Source: an uncultured Dialister sp. (GTDB lineage: Bacteria; Bacillota; Negativicutes; Veillonellales; Dialisteraceae). Taken from it: 57,987 nucleotides of DNA. Location: assembly GCF_900538805.1 (NCBI RefSeq), contig NZ_UPZP01000002.1, positions 1 to 57,987 on the forward strand, read 5' to 3'. The first letter of the stretch is position 1; every line of letters begins with the position of its first letter. This document shows, one piece after another, positions 1 to 8,963 of this stretch. The translations under genes and the position numbers were made by a program. Under the pieces are notes generated by a model. That model worked only from the letters and a program-made list of their open reading frames with translations. It was not told the origin of the DNA and did not search any database.

Positions 1-73
1 TTATCCAATGCAAGGAATCAGTCGACGCGAATAGCGAGCTATTTAAGGAGACTTATGACGCAGCATTGGATAA
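1..73. repeat. Inverted repeat with 51-nt loop
   Basis: TTATCCAATGC at 1-11 is exactly complementary to GCATTGGATAA at 63-73, giving an 11-bp stem around a purine-rich loop. No T-run follows on either strand, so it is not an ordinary intrinsic terminator. It lies about 50 nt beyond the ctpA stop codon. Positions 1-87 are also open in forward frame 1, so the tail of a plus-strand gene entering from the left cannot be excluded. Function not identified. Confidence 0.5.
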
Positions 74-124
74 AAATACAAGAATGAAATCCGATAACGA
101 TTTAATCAGCGCTTCCCTAATTTC

Positions 125-1303
125 TCAGTCCCCGTTTCCTTCATTTTTCAGCACGTCCACCGCCTTTTGAAGTACATTATCCGACGAAAAACTGAAGGGA
201 TGACCGGTCTGCTCCACAGGAATATCCGGTACGATTCCTTTCTTGTCAATAATTCTTCCGGCGGCAGTGCGGTATTCTGCGATGGATATTTTCAGGGCTT
301 CACTGTTTCCATCAGGATAAACGGCCTGTACCGTTCCCTTGCCATAGCTGGTTTCCCCTATGATGGTTCCTTCTTTTTTATCCTGCACAGCTCCTGCCAG
401 GATTTCAGAAGCACTGGCGCTGTTCTTATCAATGAGGACAGCCATGGGCATGGGGTTATCAATGCCTTTGATGGTAAAATTTTCAGTGCCCTGATGCATG
501 GTATGGTAGCTGACCACCGTGCCGCCTGTCAGTATCTGGTCTGCCACAGCCACCACGGAATCAATCATGCCGCCTGGGTTCATGCGAAGATCAATAATCA
601 GTTTTTCACAGCCCTGGTCCTTCAGGGTAGAAAGCTGCTTTTTAAATTCATCCGGCGTATGCCTGCTGAAGGTGAAAATATGGATATATCCGATATTTCC
701 CTCCACCATCCGACTGAGCACGGTGGGCAGGCTTACGTTGGAACGGTTCACCGTAAAAGTCAAGGGCTTTCCGTTTCTGGAAATGGCAAGATTTACTTCT
801 GTTCCATTTTCCCCACGCACCGCCTGGGCAGTACCGGTAAGACCCAGCTCATCCACAGAGGTGCCGTCAACGGACAGAATGGTATCACCGCTTTGAATGC
901 CAGCCTTTTCAGCCGCACTTCCTTCAAAAACGTTGAAAATACGGATGGAACCGTTTCCATCCAATCCCATGACCACGCCGATGCCCCCATATTCTCCATT
1001 GGTTGTTTCCATGAAAGAATTGAAGGTATCACCGGCAAGAACGGTGGAATAAGGATCTCCCAGACTGGCGAGCATCCCCTTTGACGCTCCCTGCCAGAGT
1101 GCATTTTCATCGATGGGACGAAAATAGTTATCTTTAACTATCCGATAGCTATGGAGGAAATGGTAAAAGCCGCCGGGATGGCCTCCGGTAAGCCAGTATA
1201 CCCCGCCGAAAAGTGCAGCGCTGCTCAAAAGAGCGGTCCCGCCAATATAGGAAAGGCCCATTTTCCAATGGGCCTTAAGGAAAGATTTCCATTCTTCACT
1301 CAT
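125..1303 (-). CDS. ctpA: C-terminal processing protease, S41 family
   Basis: This is a membrane-anchored periplasmic serine protease of 392 residues. One hydrophobic segment at about residues 16-37 anchors it, a PDZ domain spans roughly 90-185, and the S41 catalytic core follows. The Ser of the SASASE motif (around 297-299) and the Lys of SYGKG (residue 322) form the expected Ser/Lys dyad. The family trims C-terminal tails and often controls murein hydrolases. Its ATG overlaps the stop of the upstream M23 peptidase gene by one base (TAATG), so translation is probably coupled. It is the last visible gene of the secA-to-ctpA operon. Being next to FtsEX and a murein hydrolase suggests that it regulates or degrades that hydrolase, which is inference. 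Confidence 0.93.
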   Translation of the reverse strand: MSEEWKSFLKAHWKMGLSYIGGTALLSSAALFGGVYWLTGGHPGGFYHFLHSYRIVKDNYFRPIDENALWQGASKGMLASLGDPYSTVLAGDTFNSFMETTNGEYGGIGVVMGLDGNGSIRIFNVFEGSAAEKAGIQSGDTILSVDGTSVDELGLTGTAQAVRGENGTEVNLAISRNGKPLTFTVNRSNVSLPTVLSRMVEGNIGYIHIFTFSRHTPDEFKKQLSTLKDQGCEKLIIDLRMNPGGMIDSVVAVADQILTGGTVVSYHTMHQGTENFTIKGIDNPMPMAVLIDKNSASASEILAGAVQDKKEGTIIGETSYGKGTVQAVYPDGNSEALKISIAEYRTAAGRIIDKKGIVPDIPVEQTGHPFSFSSDNVLQKAVDVLKNEGNGD

Positions 1304-2490
1304 TACAGATACCCCATGGGGTTCACAGGAGAACCATTCACGTCCACTTCAAAATGACAGTGGGGGCCGGTAGAATTACCGGTAGAACCGGCATAGGCAA
1401 TCACTGAGCCCTTGGATACGGACTGGCCTTCGGAAACGGCAAGAGACTGGTTATGACCGTAAAGGGTGGAAACGCCGCCGCCATGGTCGATGATGACTGC
1501 GTTTCCGTAGCCCGAAATCCAGCCGGAATAAACTACGACGCCGCTGTCAGCTGCATGAATCGGCGTGCCGTAGTCTACGCCGATATCAATGCCTGCATGG
1601 AAGATGGTGGTACCGAAGATCGGATGAGTGCGATAACCGAAGGGCGATGTAATGGGGCCGCTGCAGGGCCATCCCATGGCGCCGGTTCCCTGCACATAGT
1701 TATCGTCACTGCCGCCGCCTCCCTCATCAGAGGAAGCCTGCTGGGCTGCCTGGCGAGCCGCTTCTGCTGCTGCCAGACGCTGCTGGATAAGGTTTCTAAC
1801 AGAGGCCAGCTGTGCATTGAGGTCCTGTTCCATCTGGGCAGCTGCTGCCTTATTGCTCTTGGCCGCATCCAGCACTTTCTGCTGTTCTGCTTTCTTGGCA
1901 GCGATTTCCTTCTGGGTCTTTTCCGCTTCTGCCGCCAGGGCATCCAGCTGCCTTTTATCTTCTTCCAGCTGCGCTTTCTTGGCTTCAATCGCCGCTTTCT
2001 GCTTCTGGATTTCAAGGATAAGATTGTAATCAGACCGGATAACCCGCTTTAAAAGCTCTACCCGGTTGGCAAAATCGCTGAAGCTGTTGGCTCCCAGAAT
2101 AACTTCCAGATAGTTCAGCTGTCCGTGCATGTAAATGGCACGAACCCGTCGGTTCAATACATTCTGCCTTGTTTTCAGATAGGCTTCCATCTTTACGATT
2201 TCATTCTGGGTCTGTACAATCTGCGCGTTGATTTCAGCCTGCCGGCTTCGAATACTCTGGAGTCTTGCATTGGCTGCATCCAGGTCGGCCTGGATTTGTT
2301 TCAGCTTGGCACTCACATCCTCAATGACCTGCTGCCAGTTTTCCTGCTCCAGACGGGAGGAATCAATCTGGCCCTGCAGGTCCTGCACCTGGTCGTCCAA
2401 ATCATCGGCATAGGAAGGCACGTGCATGGCCTGTCCACCTAAGAGGATGGAAAGAGCCAGAAGCGATGCCATATAGGTTGATTTTTTCAT
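1303..2490 (-). CDS. EnvC-like murein hydrolase, coiled coil plus M23 domain
   Basis: A 395-residue secreted protein. It has an N-terminal signal peptide (cleavage likely after the SYA near residue 28), a long Gln/Glu/Lys/Ala-rich coiled coil at about 30-245, a Gly/Ser linker, and a C-terminal LytM/M23 peptidase domain from about 284. The zinc ligands look complete: HAGID (His298, Asp302) and HCH (His377 and His379). Unlike E. coli EnvC, whose LytM domain is degenerate, this one should be catalytic. It follows ftsX with 6 nt between, and ctpA follows it. FtsEX classically controls coiled-coil hydrolases of this type (EnvC, PcsB, RipC), so this is the likely partner. Confident on family, inferred on partner. 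Confidence 0.9.
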   Translation of the reverse strand: MKKSTYMASLLALSILLGGQAMHVPSYADDLDDQVQDLQGQIDSSRLEQENWQQVIEDVSAKLKQIQADLDAANARLQSIRSRQAEINAQIVQTQNEIVKMEAYLKTRQNVLNRRVRAIYMHGQLNYLEVILGANSFSDFANRVELLKRVIRSDYNLILEIQKQKAAIEAKKAQLEEDKRQLDALAAEAEKTQKEIAAKKAEQQKVLDAAKSNKAAAAQMEQDLNAQLASVRNLIQQRLAAAEAARQAAQQASSDEGGGGSDDNYVQGTGAMGWPCSGPITSPFGYRTHPIFGTTIFHAGIDIGVDYGTPIHAADSGVVVYSGWISGYGNAVIIDHGGGVSTLYGHNQSLAVSEGQSVSKGSVIAYAGSTGNSTGPHCHFEVDVNGSPVNPMGYL

Positions 2491-2496
2491 AGGCAG

Positions 2497-3381
2497 TTAC
2501 ACTTTCATATACTTGCGAAGTGAAATGGTGCTGCCCAGGATGCCGATGATGATGCCTGCTGCCAGCAGCATGACCGTAATATAGCCGATAAATGGCCAGA
2601 GGGCAATCATGGGAATGAAGACAAGCCCGGCCTGGGTCATTTCCATGAGCACCACCTTATAGCCTTCCCACAGGATAAAAGCGGCAATGCCGGAACCGAG
2701 GAAACCGATAATCATGCCTTCAAAAATGAAGGGCCAGCGGATAAAGCCGTTGGTGGCGCCTACATATTTCATAATCTGGATTTCACGACGGCGGGCAAAT
2801 ACGGTGAGACGAATGGTATTGGAAATAATGAAAAGCTCTGCTCCCGCCAGGAATACGATGAGGATAATGCCTCCGATGCGGATGACCTGGGCCACCTTGT
2901 AGAGCTGTTCAATAATATCCTGCCCATACTGGACAGAGTCCACTTCCTGATACTTGGTTACAATGTTCACCGCATTTTTCAGAGACGCCGGTGTTGAGAA
3001 GGATGTGGAATAGGAGGAAGGCAGCGGATTGCCGTTAATGGCATCCAGAATTCCCTGCTGGTCTCCCAGACGTTGTTTGAATTCTGCCATGGCCTGGTCT
3101 TTATTGGTAAATTTGATTTCCTTCAAATCCGGAAGGGCCTTCAGTTTCTTCCCCACCGCCATGACCTGGTCCGTATTAAGGCCGTCCTTCAGGTATACCG
3201 TCATTTCCACCTGGTTTTCCAGGTAGGTAGCCATATGGTTGATATTCAGCACGGCACAGAGGAATACGCCAAGAATAAACATGGAAAGGGTGACCGTAAG
3301 TACCGAAGCCACCGCCATAAATTTGTTTCTGAAGAGGGAATAGAAGGTCTCTTTCCAGAAGTAGCCAAGAGAACTAAACAT
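2497..3381 (-). CDS. ftsX: Cell division ABC permease FtsX
   Basis: Membrane subunit of the FtsEX complex, which couples ATP hydrolysis in the cytoplasm to activation of a periplasmic murein hydrolase. One transmembrane segment lies near residues 22-45, an extracellular domain follows, and three transmembrane segments fill the C-terminal half; this is the normal FtsX layout. I chose the ATG at 3381, giving 294 residues, because a purine-rich AAAGGGGG lies upstream and MFSSLGYFWKE matches the usual FtsX beginning. The open frame extends to 3432, but that would add 17 atypical residues inside ftsE. The chosen start overlaps the ftsE stop by 8 nt, typical of this pair. Confidence 0.94.
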   Translation of the reverse strand: MFSSLGYFWKETFYSLFRNKFMAVASVLTVTLSMFILGVFLCAVLNINHMATYLENQVEMTVYLKDGLNTDQVMAVGKKLKALPDLKEIKFTNKDQAMAEFKQRLGDQQGILDAINGNPLPSSYSTSFSTPASLKNAVNIVTKYQEVDSVQYGQDIIEQLYKVAQVIRIGGIILIVFLAGAELFIISNTIRLTVFARRREIQIMKYVGATNGFIRWPFIFEGMIIGFLGSGIAAFILWEGYKVVLMEMTQAGLVFIPMIALWPFIGYITVMLLAAGIIIGILGSTISLRKYMKV

Positions 3382-4060
3382 GTAAATGGTATCCCCCTTT
3401 TTCCTGGTCTGCAATGATACGGCCGTCCTCAATATTTATGACTCGTTTATGCATGGCATTGACCAGATCCTTGTTATGGGTCACCATGATGATGGTGGTT
3501 CCCATGTGGTTGATTTCATTAAAAAGCTTCATAATTTCTTCGGACGTCACCGGGTCCAGATTCCCCGTCGGTTCGTCGGCAATGAGAAGGATGGGCTGGT
3601 TCACAAGAGCCCTGGCAATAGCCACGCGCTGCTGTTCACCGCCGGACAGTTTGGACGGCAGTTCCTTAGCCTTATTACGCAGGCCCACCAGGTCCAGCAC
3701 TCGGTTCACCCTTTCCTTGATTTCCCTGCCCTTGGCACCGGTTACGCGGAGAACAAAGGCAATATTGTCAAAAACCGTTTTTTCAGAGAGAAGACGGAAA
3801 TCCTGGAATACGATGCCCAGAGTTCTTCTATAGTAAGGAACCTTGCTTCTTTTCAGTTTCGTAATATTGATTCCATTGACAACCACAGTGCCGGACTCCG
3901 GAATCAGTTCATGGGTCAGCACCTTTACAAAGGTAGACTTGCCGGCACCGCTGGGGCCTACCACAAATACAAACTCTCCCTTGTCGATATGAATGCTCAT
4001 ATCCTTCAGGGCAGTATGTTTAGCATCATATTGTAATGACACATGGTCAAATGTAATCAT
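3374..4060 (-). CDS. ftsE: Cell division ATP-binding protein FtsE
   Basis: A 228-residue ABC ATPase, the cytoplasmic partner of FtsX. Visible motifs are Walker A GPSGAGKST, the signature LSGGEQQRVAIARA, Walker B ILLIADEPTGNLD and the switch His in MVTHNKD. The ATG at 4060 is preceded by a GAGG motif lying at the end of the transketolase gene. It overlaps ftsX and belongs to the long secA operon. Placing ftsEX directly ahead of an M23 hydrolase and CtpA makes a compact septal-hydrolysis module. Confidence 0.96.
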   Translation of the reverse strand: MITFDHVSLQYDAKHTALKDMSIHIDKGEFVFVVGPSGAGKSTFVKVLTHELIPESGTVVVNGINITKLKRSKVPYYRRTLGIVFQDFRLLSEKTVFDNIAFVLRVTGAKGREIKERVNRVLDLVGLRNKAKELPSKLSGGEQQRVAIARALVNQPILLIADEPTGNLDPVTSEEIMKLFNEINHMGTTIIMVTHNKDLVNAMHKRVINIEDGRIIADQEKGGYHLHV

Positions 4061-4067
4061 CCAAGCC

Positions 4068-5003
4068 TCACTTCCTGCTGATCAGATGCAGAGCAGAGGA
4101 AACAAGATGCTCTGCAGTGAGTCCATATACTTCCAGTAATTCATCAGCCTTGCCGGACTGGCCGAAGGTATCCTCCGTACCGACCATGTCCATAAGGCAG
4201 GGTTTCTTCAGTGCAAGAACTTCTGCCACTGCACCGCCCAGGCCGCCTTTGACGGTATGTTCTTCGGCAGTCACAATGGCACCGGTTTCTTCAGCCGCTT
4301 TCACAATAGCTTCTTCATCAATTGGTTTAATGGAGCTCATATTAATAACCCTGGCGGAAATCCCCTGCTTTTCCAGGTTTTCTGCTGCCTGAAGTGCTTT
4401 GGCAGTCATAATGCCGCAGGCAATGAAGGTCACATCTTTCCCGTCTTTCAGGGTCGTGCTCTTTCCGGGGACAAAGGGTTTATCTTCCGGCATAATGTCT
4501 TCACATTTAGCACGGCCCATGCGGATGTATACCGGTCCCTGATAGGAAGCGGCCCATTTCACTGCCGCCTTTGTTTCTGCAGCATCTGCAGGAACGATGA
4601 CCGTCATGTTGGGCAGGGCCCGCATGAGGGTAATATCTTCCAGCATCTGGTGAGTAGCGCCGTCTTCCCCTACCGTCAATCCCGCATGGGTGACTGCCAC
4701 TTTGACATTAAGCTTTGGATAGCAGATGGAATTCCTGATCTGTTCATAAGCCCTGCCTGCACCGAATACAGCAAAGGTAGAGGCAAAGGGAATCTTGCCT
4801 GCTGCTGCCAGGCCCGCTGCCACGCCCATCATATTGGCTTCTGCAATGCCTGTATCAAAGAAACGGTCCGGATAAGCCTTGGCAAAAACCTGGGTTTTGG
4901 TGGATGCAGACAAATCAGCGTCCAAAACAACGATATTCGGATTCTCTGCTCCCAGTTCCTTCATAGCTTCGCCATATGCATCACGAGTTGCTTTACCCAT
5001 CAT
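4068..5003 (-). CDS. Transketolase, C-terminal subunit
   Basis: The pyrimidine-binding and C-terminal domains of a split transketolase (311 residues). Together with the product of the upstream gene it should form the thiamine-diphosphate enzyme that moves two-carbon units in the non-oxidative pentose phosphate pathway. The segment FFDTGIAEANMMGVAAGLA contains the conserved Glu of the pyrimidine domain. Start choice is between tandem ATGs at 5003 and 5000; a GGTGGAGG Shine-Dalgarno favours 5003, which overlaps the stop of the N-terminal subunit by 4 nt. A split transketolase is common in Firmicutes. The pathway product sedoheptulose 7-phosphate is also the substrate of gmhA elsewhere in the window. 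Confidence 0.93.
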   Translation of the reverse strand: MMGKATRDAYGEAMKELGAENPNIVVLDADLSASTKTQVFAKAYPDRFFDTGIAEANMMGVAAGLAAAGKIPFASTFAVFGAGRAYEQIRNSICYPKLNVKVAVTHAGLTVGEDGATHQMLEDITLMRALPNMTVIVPADAAETKAAVKWAASYQGPVYIRMGRAKCEDIMPEDKPFVPGKSTTLKDGKDVTFIACGIMTAKALQAAENLEKQGISARVINMSSIKPIDEEAIVKAAEETGAIVTAEEHTVKGGLGGAVAEVLALKKPCLMDMVGTEDTFGQSGKADELLEVYGLTAEHLVSSALHLISRK

Positions 5004-5833
5004 TCTGCCTCCACCTGTTTAATAAATCTTTCACATTCTTCTTCCGTAGGAGCCTTGCCGTGCCAGCCTACCTGATTTTCAATTTCAGGAACGCCCTTTC
5101 CTTTAACTGTCTTCATGACAATCATGGTGGGCATTCCTTTCACCGTCTTCGCTTCTTCAATGGCGTCATGAATCTTTTCCACATCATGGCCCTCTGTTTC
5201 AATCACATGCCAGCCGAAGGCTTTGAACTTCTCACCGATAGGGAGGGAGGACATGACTTCCGTGATGGGACCGTCTATCTGAAGACCATTGTTATCAACA
5301 AAGGCGGTTAGATGGTCCAATTTGTAATGGGCCGCATACATGGCTGCTTCCCAAACCTGTCCTTCTTCCAGTTCACCGTCGCCAAGAACGGCATACACCC
5401 GCCAGTCAGCATGGTCCATTTTACTGGCAAGAGCCATGCCGCAGGCTGCGCTGATGCCCTGTCCAAGAGAACCGGTGGTCATATCCACGCCGGGGGTATG
5501 CTTCATATCCGGATGGCCCTGGAGCATATGGCCAGCCTGGCGGAGATGATTCAATTCGTCCTTCGGGAAATAACCTTTTTCAGCAAGACATGCATACATG
5601 GCCGGCGCTGCATGGCCCTTGGAAAGCACAAGGCGGTCACGGTCTTCCTTATGGGGATTTGCGGGATCCACATTCATTTCCTTGAAATAAAGAAGTGTCA
5701 GGAGATCTGCAATGGACAGGGAGCCTCCGGTGTGGCCGGAATTGGCCTTTGTAATCATTTTCAAAATATCAATACGAATCTGTTTTGCTTTGTCCTTAAG
5801 AAAAGCAGTCTCTTCAGTAGAAAGATGACTCAT
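5000..5833 (-). CDS. Transketolase, N-terminal subunit
   Basis: The thiamine-diphosphate-binding half of the split transketolase (277 residues). The ThDP/Mg motif GDGELEEGQ followed by DNNGLQ is clear, as is the SKGHAAPA segment near residue 70. A strong AAGGAGG precedes the ATG at 5833. It overlaps both neighbours by 4 nt (csaB upstream, the C-terminal subunit downstream), so the three genes are probably translationally coupled. A pentose-phosphate enzyme within an envelope operon is unusual, but the family call is firm. Confidence 0.93.
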   Translation of the reverse strand: MSHLSTEETAFLKDKAKQIRIDILKMITKANSGHTGGSLSIADLLTLLYFKEMNVDPANPHKEDRDRLVLSKGHAAPAMYACLAEKGYFPKDELNHLRQAGHMLQGHPDMKHTPGVDMTTGSLGQGISAACGMALASKMDHADWRVYAVLGDGELEEGQVWEAAMYAAHYKLDHLTAFVDNNGLQIDGPITEVMSSLPIGEKFKAFGWHVIETEGHDVEKIHDAIEEAKTVKGMPTMIVMKTVKGKGVPEIENQVGWHGKAPTEEECERFIKQVEAE

Positions 5834-6930
5834 GGGTTTTCCTCCTTATGAGTAACAAGACTTTTTAAAATCTGGACATTCTCACAGGCCCGCTCACGAA
5901 GAGCGTCCACTTTCTCCCAGTCCTTCTCATCCAGACCGGAAGAAAGGATTCTACACGTATCATTATACAACTTCTCCCCGTCCATGTGCTGAACAGATGT
6001 GGAAGCTTTCTGGCCGATGAGAGACAGAAAATTGTCTATTTTGGGATCATAGGAAATTCCAAGGAAAGGCACATGCATGAGAGCAGAAAAAATAAGGGCA
6101 TGAAGGCGCATCCCCAGAAGAATATCCATATTCCCGATAATGGACATCAGTTCCTCTATGGAATAATCGTCATTCAGGAAAAAAATCCGGTCATCGCCGC
6201 ATCCCATGGCTTCCGCCGCATTTTCATCTTCAGGGAACTGCATGGGAATGCAGATAATCACAGCATCCTCTTCCTCAGCCAGCCGGTGAACTGTCTTTTT
6301 AAGCTGTTCCATCCACTCACGGGAATTATGCCAGTATCGGATGGCCAGTCCTATTTTCTTCTTTCCCTCCGGTATCCTCTTTTCCTTAAGAATCTTCCGC
6401 CCTATGGAAAGGTCGGATGGAGAAAGAGAAAGCACCGCATCGGCGGTGGTATAAATTTTACGGCGCACGCCAAGGCGCTCAAGGAACCCCTTTGATTCCT
6501 TATCCCGTACAGTGATAGCATCCACATGGTTGAGCACATGCCTCAGGATGATGCGAATCACGCGGTAGCGTACAGGACCTATTCCTTGGGAATAGAGAAA
6601 AACCTGCTTTCTGAACAGAACTCCCAAAGTAATGATGGAAAGGTAGTAAATCATGCTTTTCCAGCTGGTCACATCCTGCAGCAGGCTGCCTCCGCCGCTG
6701 ATAATCAGGTCCGAGGCAAAGATGGACCGGCAGATGCCGGAAATAGAAAATCTTGGTACCGTATGGACACCAAAGGACTCTGCCGTAGATTTGGGATTTC
6801 CGGAAATGACAGTAATGTCGGGAGAATCGAAAGTCCCTTGGAGTGCCTGAAGGATGGCAGAAAGCATGGCTTCATCACCGGCATTATTGAAGCCGTAATA
6901 ACCGGAAATGACGATTTTATAATTTGCCAT
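5830..6930 (-). CDS. csaB: Polysaccharide pyruvyl transferase CsaB
   Basis: Predicted to add ketal pyruvate to a cell-wall polysaccharide, the modification recognised by SLH domains in many Firmicutes. The N-terminus carries the family pattern GYYGFNNAGDEAML, and a second conserved block, GMRLHALIFSAL, lies in the C-terminal half. I chose the ATG at 6930 (366 residues) because GGAG lies 7-8 nt upstream; the frame remains open to 6942 without a ribosome site. It overlaps the DUF5693 gene by 14 nt, a pairing seen with csaB in other Firmicutes. In Negativicutes SLH proteins such as OmpM tether the outer membrane, so a role in outer-membrane attachment is possible, but that is inference. Confidence 0.87.
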   Translation of the reverse strand: MANYKIVISGYYGFNNAGDEAMLSAILQALQGTFDSPDITVISGNPKSTAESFGVHTVPRFSISGICRSIFASDLIISGGGSLLQDVTSWKSMIYYLSIITLGVLFRKQVFLYSQGIGPVRYRVIRIILRHVLNHVDAITVRDKESKGFLERLGVRRKIYTTADAVLSLSPSDLSIGRKILKEKRIPEGKKKIGLAIRYWHNSREWMEQLKKTVHRLAEEEDAVIICIPMQFPEDENAAEAMGCGDDRIFFLNDDYSIEELMSIIGNMDILLGMRLHALIFSALMHVPFLGISYDPKIDNFLSLIGQKASTSVQHMDGEKLYNDTCRILSSGLDEKDWEKVDALRERACENVQILKSLVTHKEENP

Positions 6931-8950
6931 ATCTTTCTCCAAAAAATTTGGTCAACCGCACCAGAATCATAACCCCAATCAGGGCAGCAATCATGGAAAG
7001 ACTGCCGGCCAGAAGTCCGTTAAGTCCACGGATAAGGCTCAGGAAATAGGGACTTCTCATGTGGGCAAAGGTTTCAACCATAGAACCCTGGCCGATAGTG
7101 ACTGCCACAATGAGGAAATAATGGAGAATCTGCGGCCATTTGCGGTAAAGAGCCGTCATAGCCAGAAGAACGGCAGGATGGCCGAAAAGGAATTCCTTTT
7201 CCCTGGGCCTTGCATACATTACATTTTCAAGGAAACGGCGGAGAGCAATTTCAAAGCCCGGTACCGGTGCCCCGTTATTTCCGCTCCTGCCAATGAAAAC
7301 ATAGCCCACCACTGCCAGAAGACCAAGGCCCACCAAAAGGCCGAGGCGAATCTGTACACTGCAGAATTTCTTAACAAAATTGATGAAATCCCTGTCGGAA
7401 GAAACGGTCTTTCCAAAGAAAGGAAATTTCTGGATATAAACGATGGAAATCAGGATAAGCGGAAGAAGGAAAGTCGCCTTGACACCCCGGAATATCTGCA
7501 TTTCCAAAAGGAAACGGATATCTCCCAGAAGTCCGCTCACAAAGGCGGCACCTGCCAAAGAAAGAATGCCGCATACCCAGAGGATAAGGAGGGATTCCAG
7601 GAAAAGTTTCCCCCATCCCACTTCTGCAAAGGCCTTGTCCTTTCTTTTAAGGCAGTAATCAAGGAACAGACTAACCACTACCACCGGCGTACATACGGCG
7701 GCACCAAGGGCCAGAAGCTGAATGACCATTACCGAATGAAGTCCCCAGAAAAGCCCCTGGGTCACTGCCAGTCCAAGGATTTCAAGGGCCCACACATACT
7801 TTATGAGAGGTGGGAAAAGAAGCAGCGCCGTTAATACCACAAGGGAAAGGGCGCCCACCATGGCAAGGCTCCTTAAAACGGATGAGGGGAAATAGGATTC
7901 CATGACGGAAGCCTTTCCTACTGTGAAGCCGTGCCCTTCCAGACGGGAAGAAACGTCAGCAATGTAGGAAGCATTTGTTTCAGACAGGGACATGCCATTC
8001 AGGGGGAACTTGAAGGACGGGAATAGGTTCATACGGATATTCCGTTCAATATCGGAAATATAGAAACGGGAAGCCGCTTCCTTCGGATCCAGCTTGGTAA
8101 GCTCATCCTTGGACATAGCATAGAGACGGACTATCTGGTAATCAGAAAGGACTGCCATTTCAAGATTACCGGACTGTTTTTCAAAGCCCAGCTGGTTCTG
8201 CGCTTCAATGAGAGCAATGGGAATATGACGGCGGCTGAGTTCCTGGGACAGATATTTCACATACTCCTTATAGCCAAGCACTTCCTTTCCCTGGAAGATG
8301 ATGGCACTCACCTTATCGGAGGAGTCCAGCTTTTTCAGGAAGAGGTCCACATAATCCTTTGTCACGTGAGCTTCATTTCCAGGGCGCAGCACCACATAGA
8401 ATCCGTGAGAAGCTGCATCTTTCACGGTTTCAGCGAAAATACCAAGATTCATCTGCATGAATTTGTTATAAACCGCATTGACTTCCAGGGTTTCCACGCC
8501 GTTAACTTCAAAGGACCGCACATCATCCCTGTCCATAAGAAGTGAAAGGTATTCTTTTGTTTCTTTGAAATAGGCATCGCCTTTGGCAGTCATCACCGGC
8601 TGAATGTAGATCTTGGAATCGGAAATGCCCTGTGCCGAGGGATTTCTGAATGCAAACTCACTGCCCCGGTAAATACGGAGATAATCGTGGTTCACCAGCT
8701 TTTCCGGTGTTTCGTCATACACAGCCAGAGAAGTGACTCCGCTTTTCCTGTACAGCGAAAACAGCTCATCCGTTGATTTCTTTTCAACTGACGCGCTGTC
8801 AATAATATTGTAATAATCATATACATTTTCAACAGCAGTAGCAGATGATTCTACATGGCTCCGCTGCAGGGATATCATCCCTGCAGCGATTACGCCGATG
8901 AAAATCAGGACTGCCAGCACTTTAAAGGCACTGCTCTGTATGGCCCTCAT
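6917..8950 (-). CDS. DUF5693-like multi-pass membrane protein
   Basis: A large membrane protein of about 677 residues that I assign to the DUF5693 family from its layout and position beside csaB. There is one N-terminal transmembrane segment (about 10-30), a soluble extracellular region of roughly 320 residues, and then a C-terminal half with about eight to ten hydrophobic segments. The function is unknown; association with CsaB suggests export or presentation of a cell-wall polymer. I prefer the ATG at 8950 because AAGGAT lies at a good distance; an ATG at 8959 has that motif pressed against it. Spacing to prfB upstream is 13 nt. Confidence 0.75.
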   Translation of the reverse strand: MRAIQSSAFKVLAVLIFIGVIAAGMISLQRSHVESSATAVENVYDYYNIIDSASVEKKSTDELFSLYRKSGVTSLAVYDETPEKLVNHDYLRIYRGSEFAFRNPSAQGISDSKIYIQPVMTAKGDAYFKETKEYLSLLMDRDDVRSFEVNGVETLEVNAVYNKFMQMNLGIFAETVKDAASHGFYVVLRPGNEAHVTKDYVDLFLKKLDSSDKVSAIIFQGKEVLGYKEYVKYLSQELSRRHIPIALIEAQNQLGFEKQSGNLEMAVLSDYQIVRLYAMSKDELTKLDPKEAASRFYISDIERNIRMNLFPSFKFPLNGMSLSETNASYIADVSSRLEGHGFTVGKASVMESYFPSSVLRSLAMVGALSLVVLTALLLFPPLIKYVWALEILGLAVTQGLFWGLHSVMVIQLLALGAAVCTPVVVVSLFLDYCLKRKDKAFAEVGWGKLFLESLLILWVCGILSLAGAAFVSGLLGDIRFLLEMQIFRGVKATFLLPLILISIVYIQKFPFFGKTVSSDRDFINFVKKFCSVQIRLGLLVGLGLLAVVGYVFIGRSGNNGAPVPGFEIALRRFLENVMYARPREKEFLFGHPAVLLAMTALYRKWPQILHYFLIVAVTIGQGSMVETFAHMRSPYFLSLIRGLNGLLAGSLSMIAALIGVMILVRLTKFFGERYGKL

Positions 8951-8963
8951 TCTATCCATCCTT

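Noticed and set aside
6931..6942. Upstream ATG for csaB at 6942
   Set aside because: No ribosome site, whereas the ATG at 6930 has GGAG at good spacing and fits the family N-terminus.
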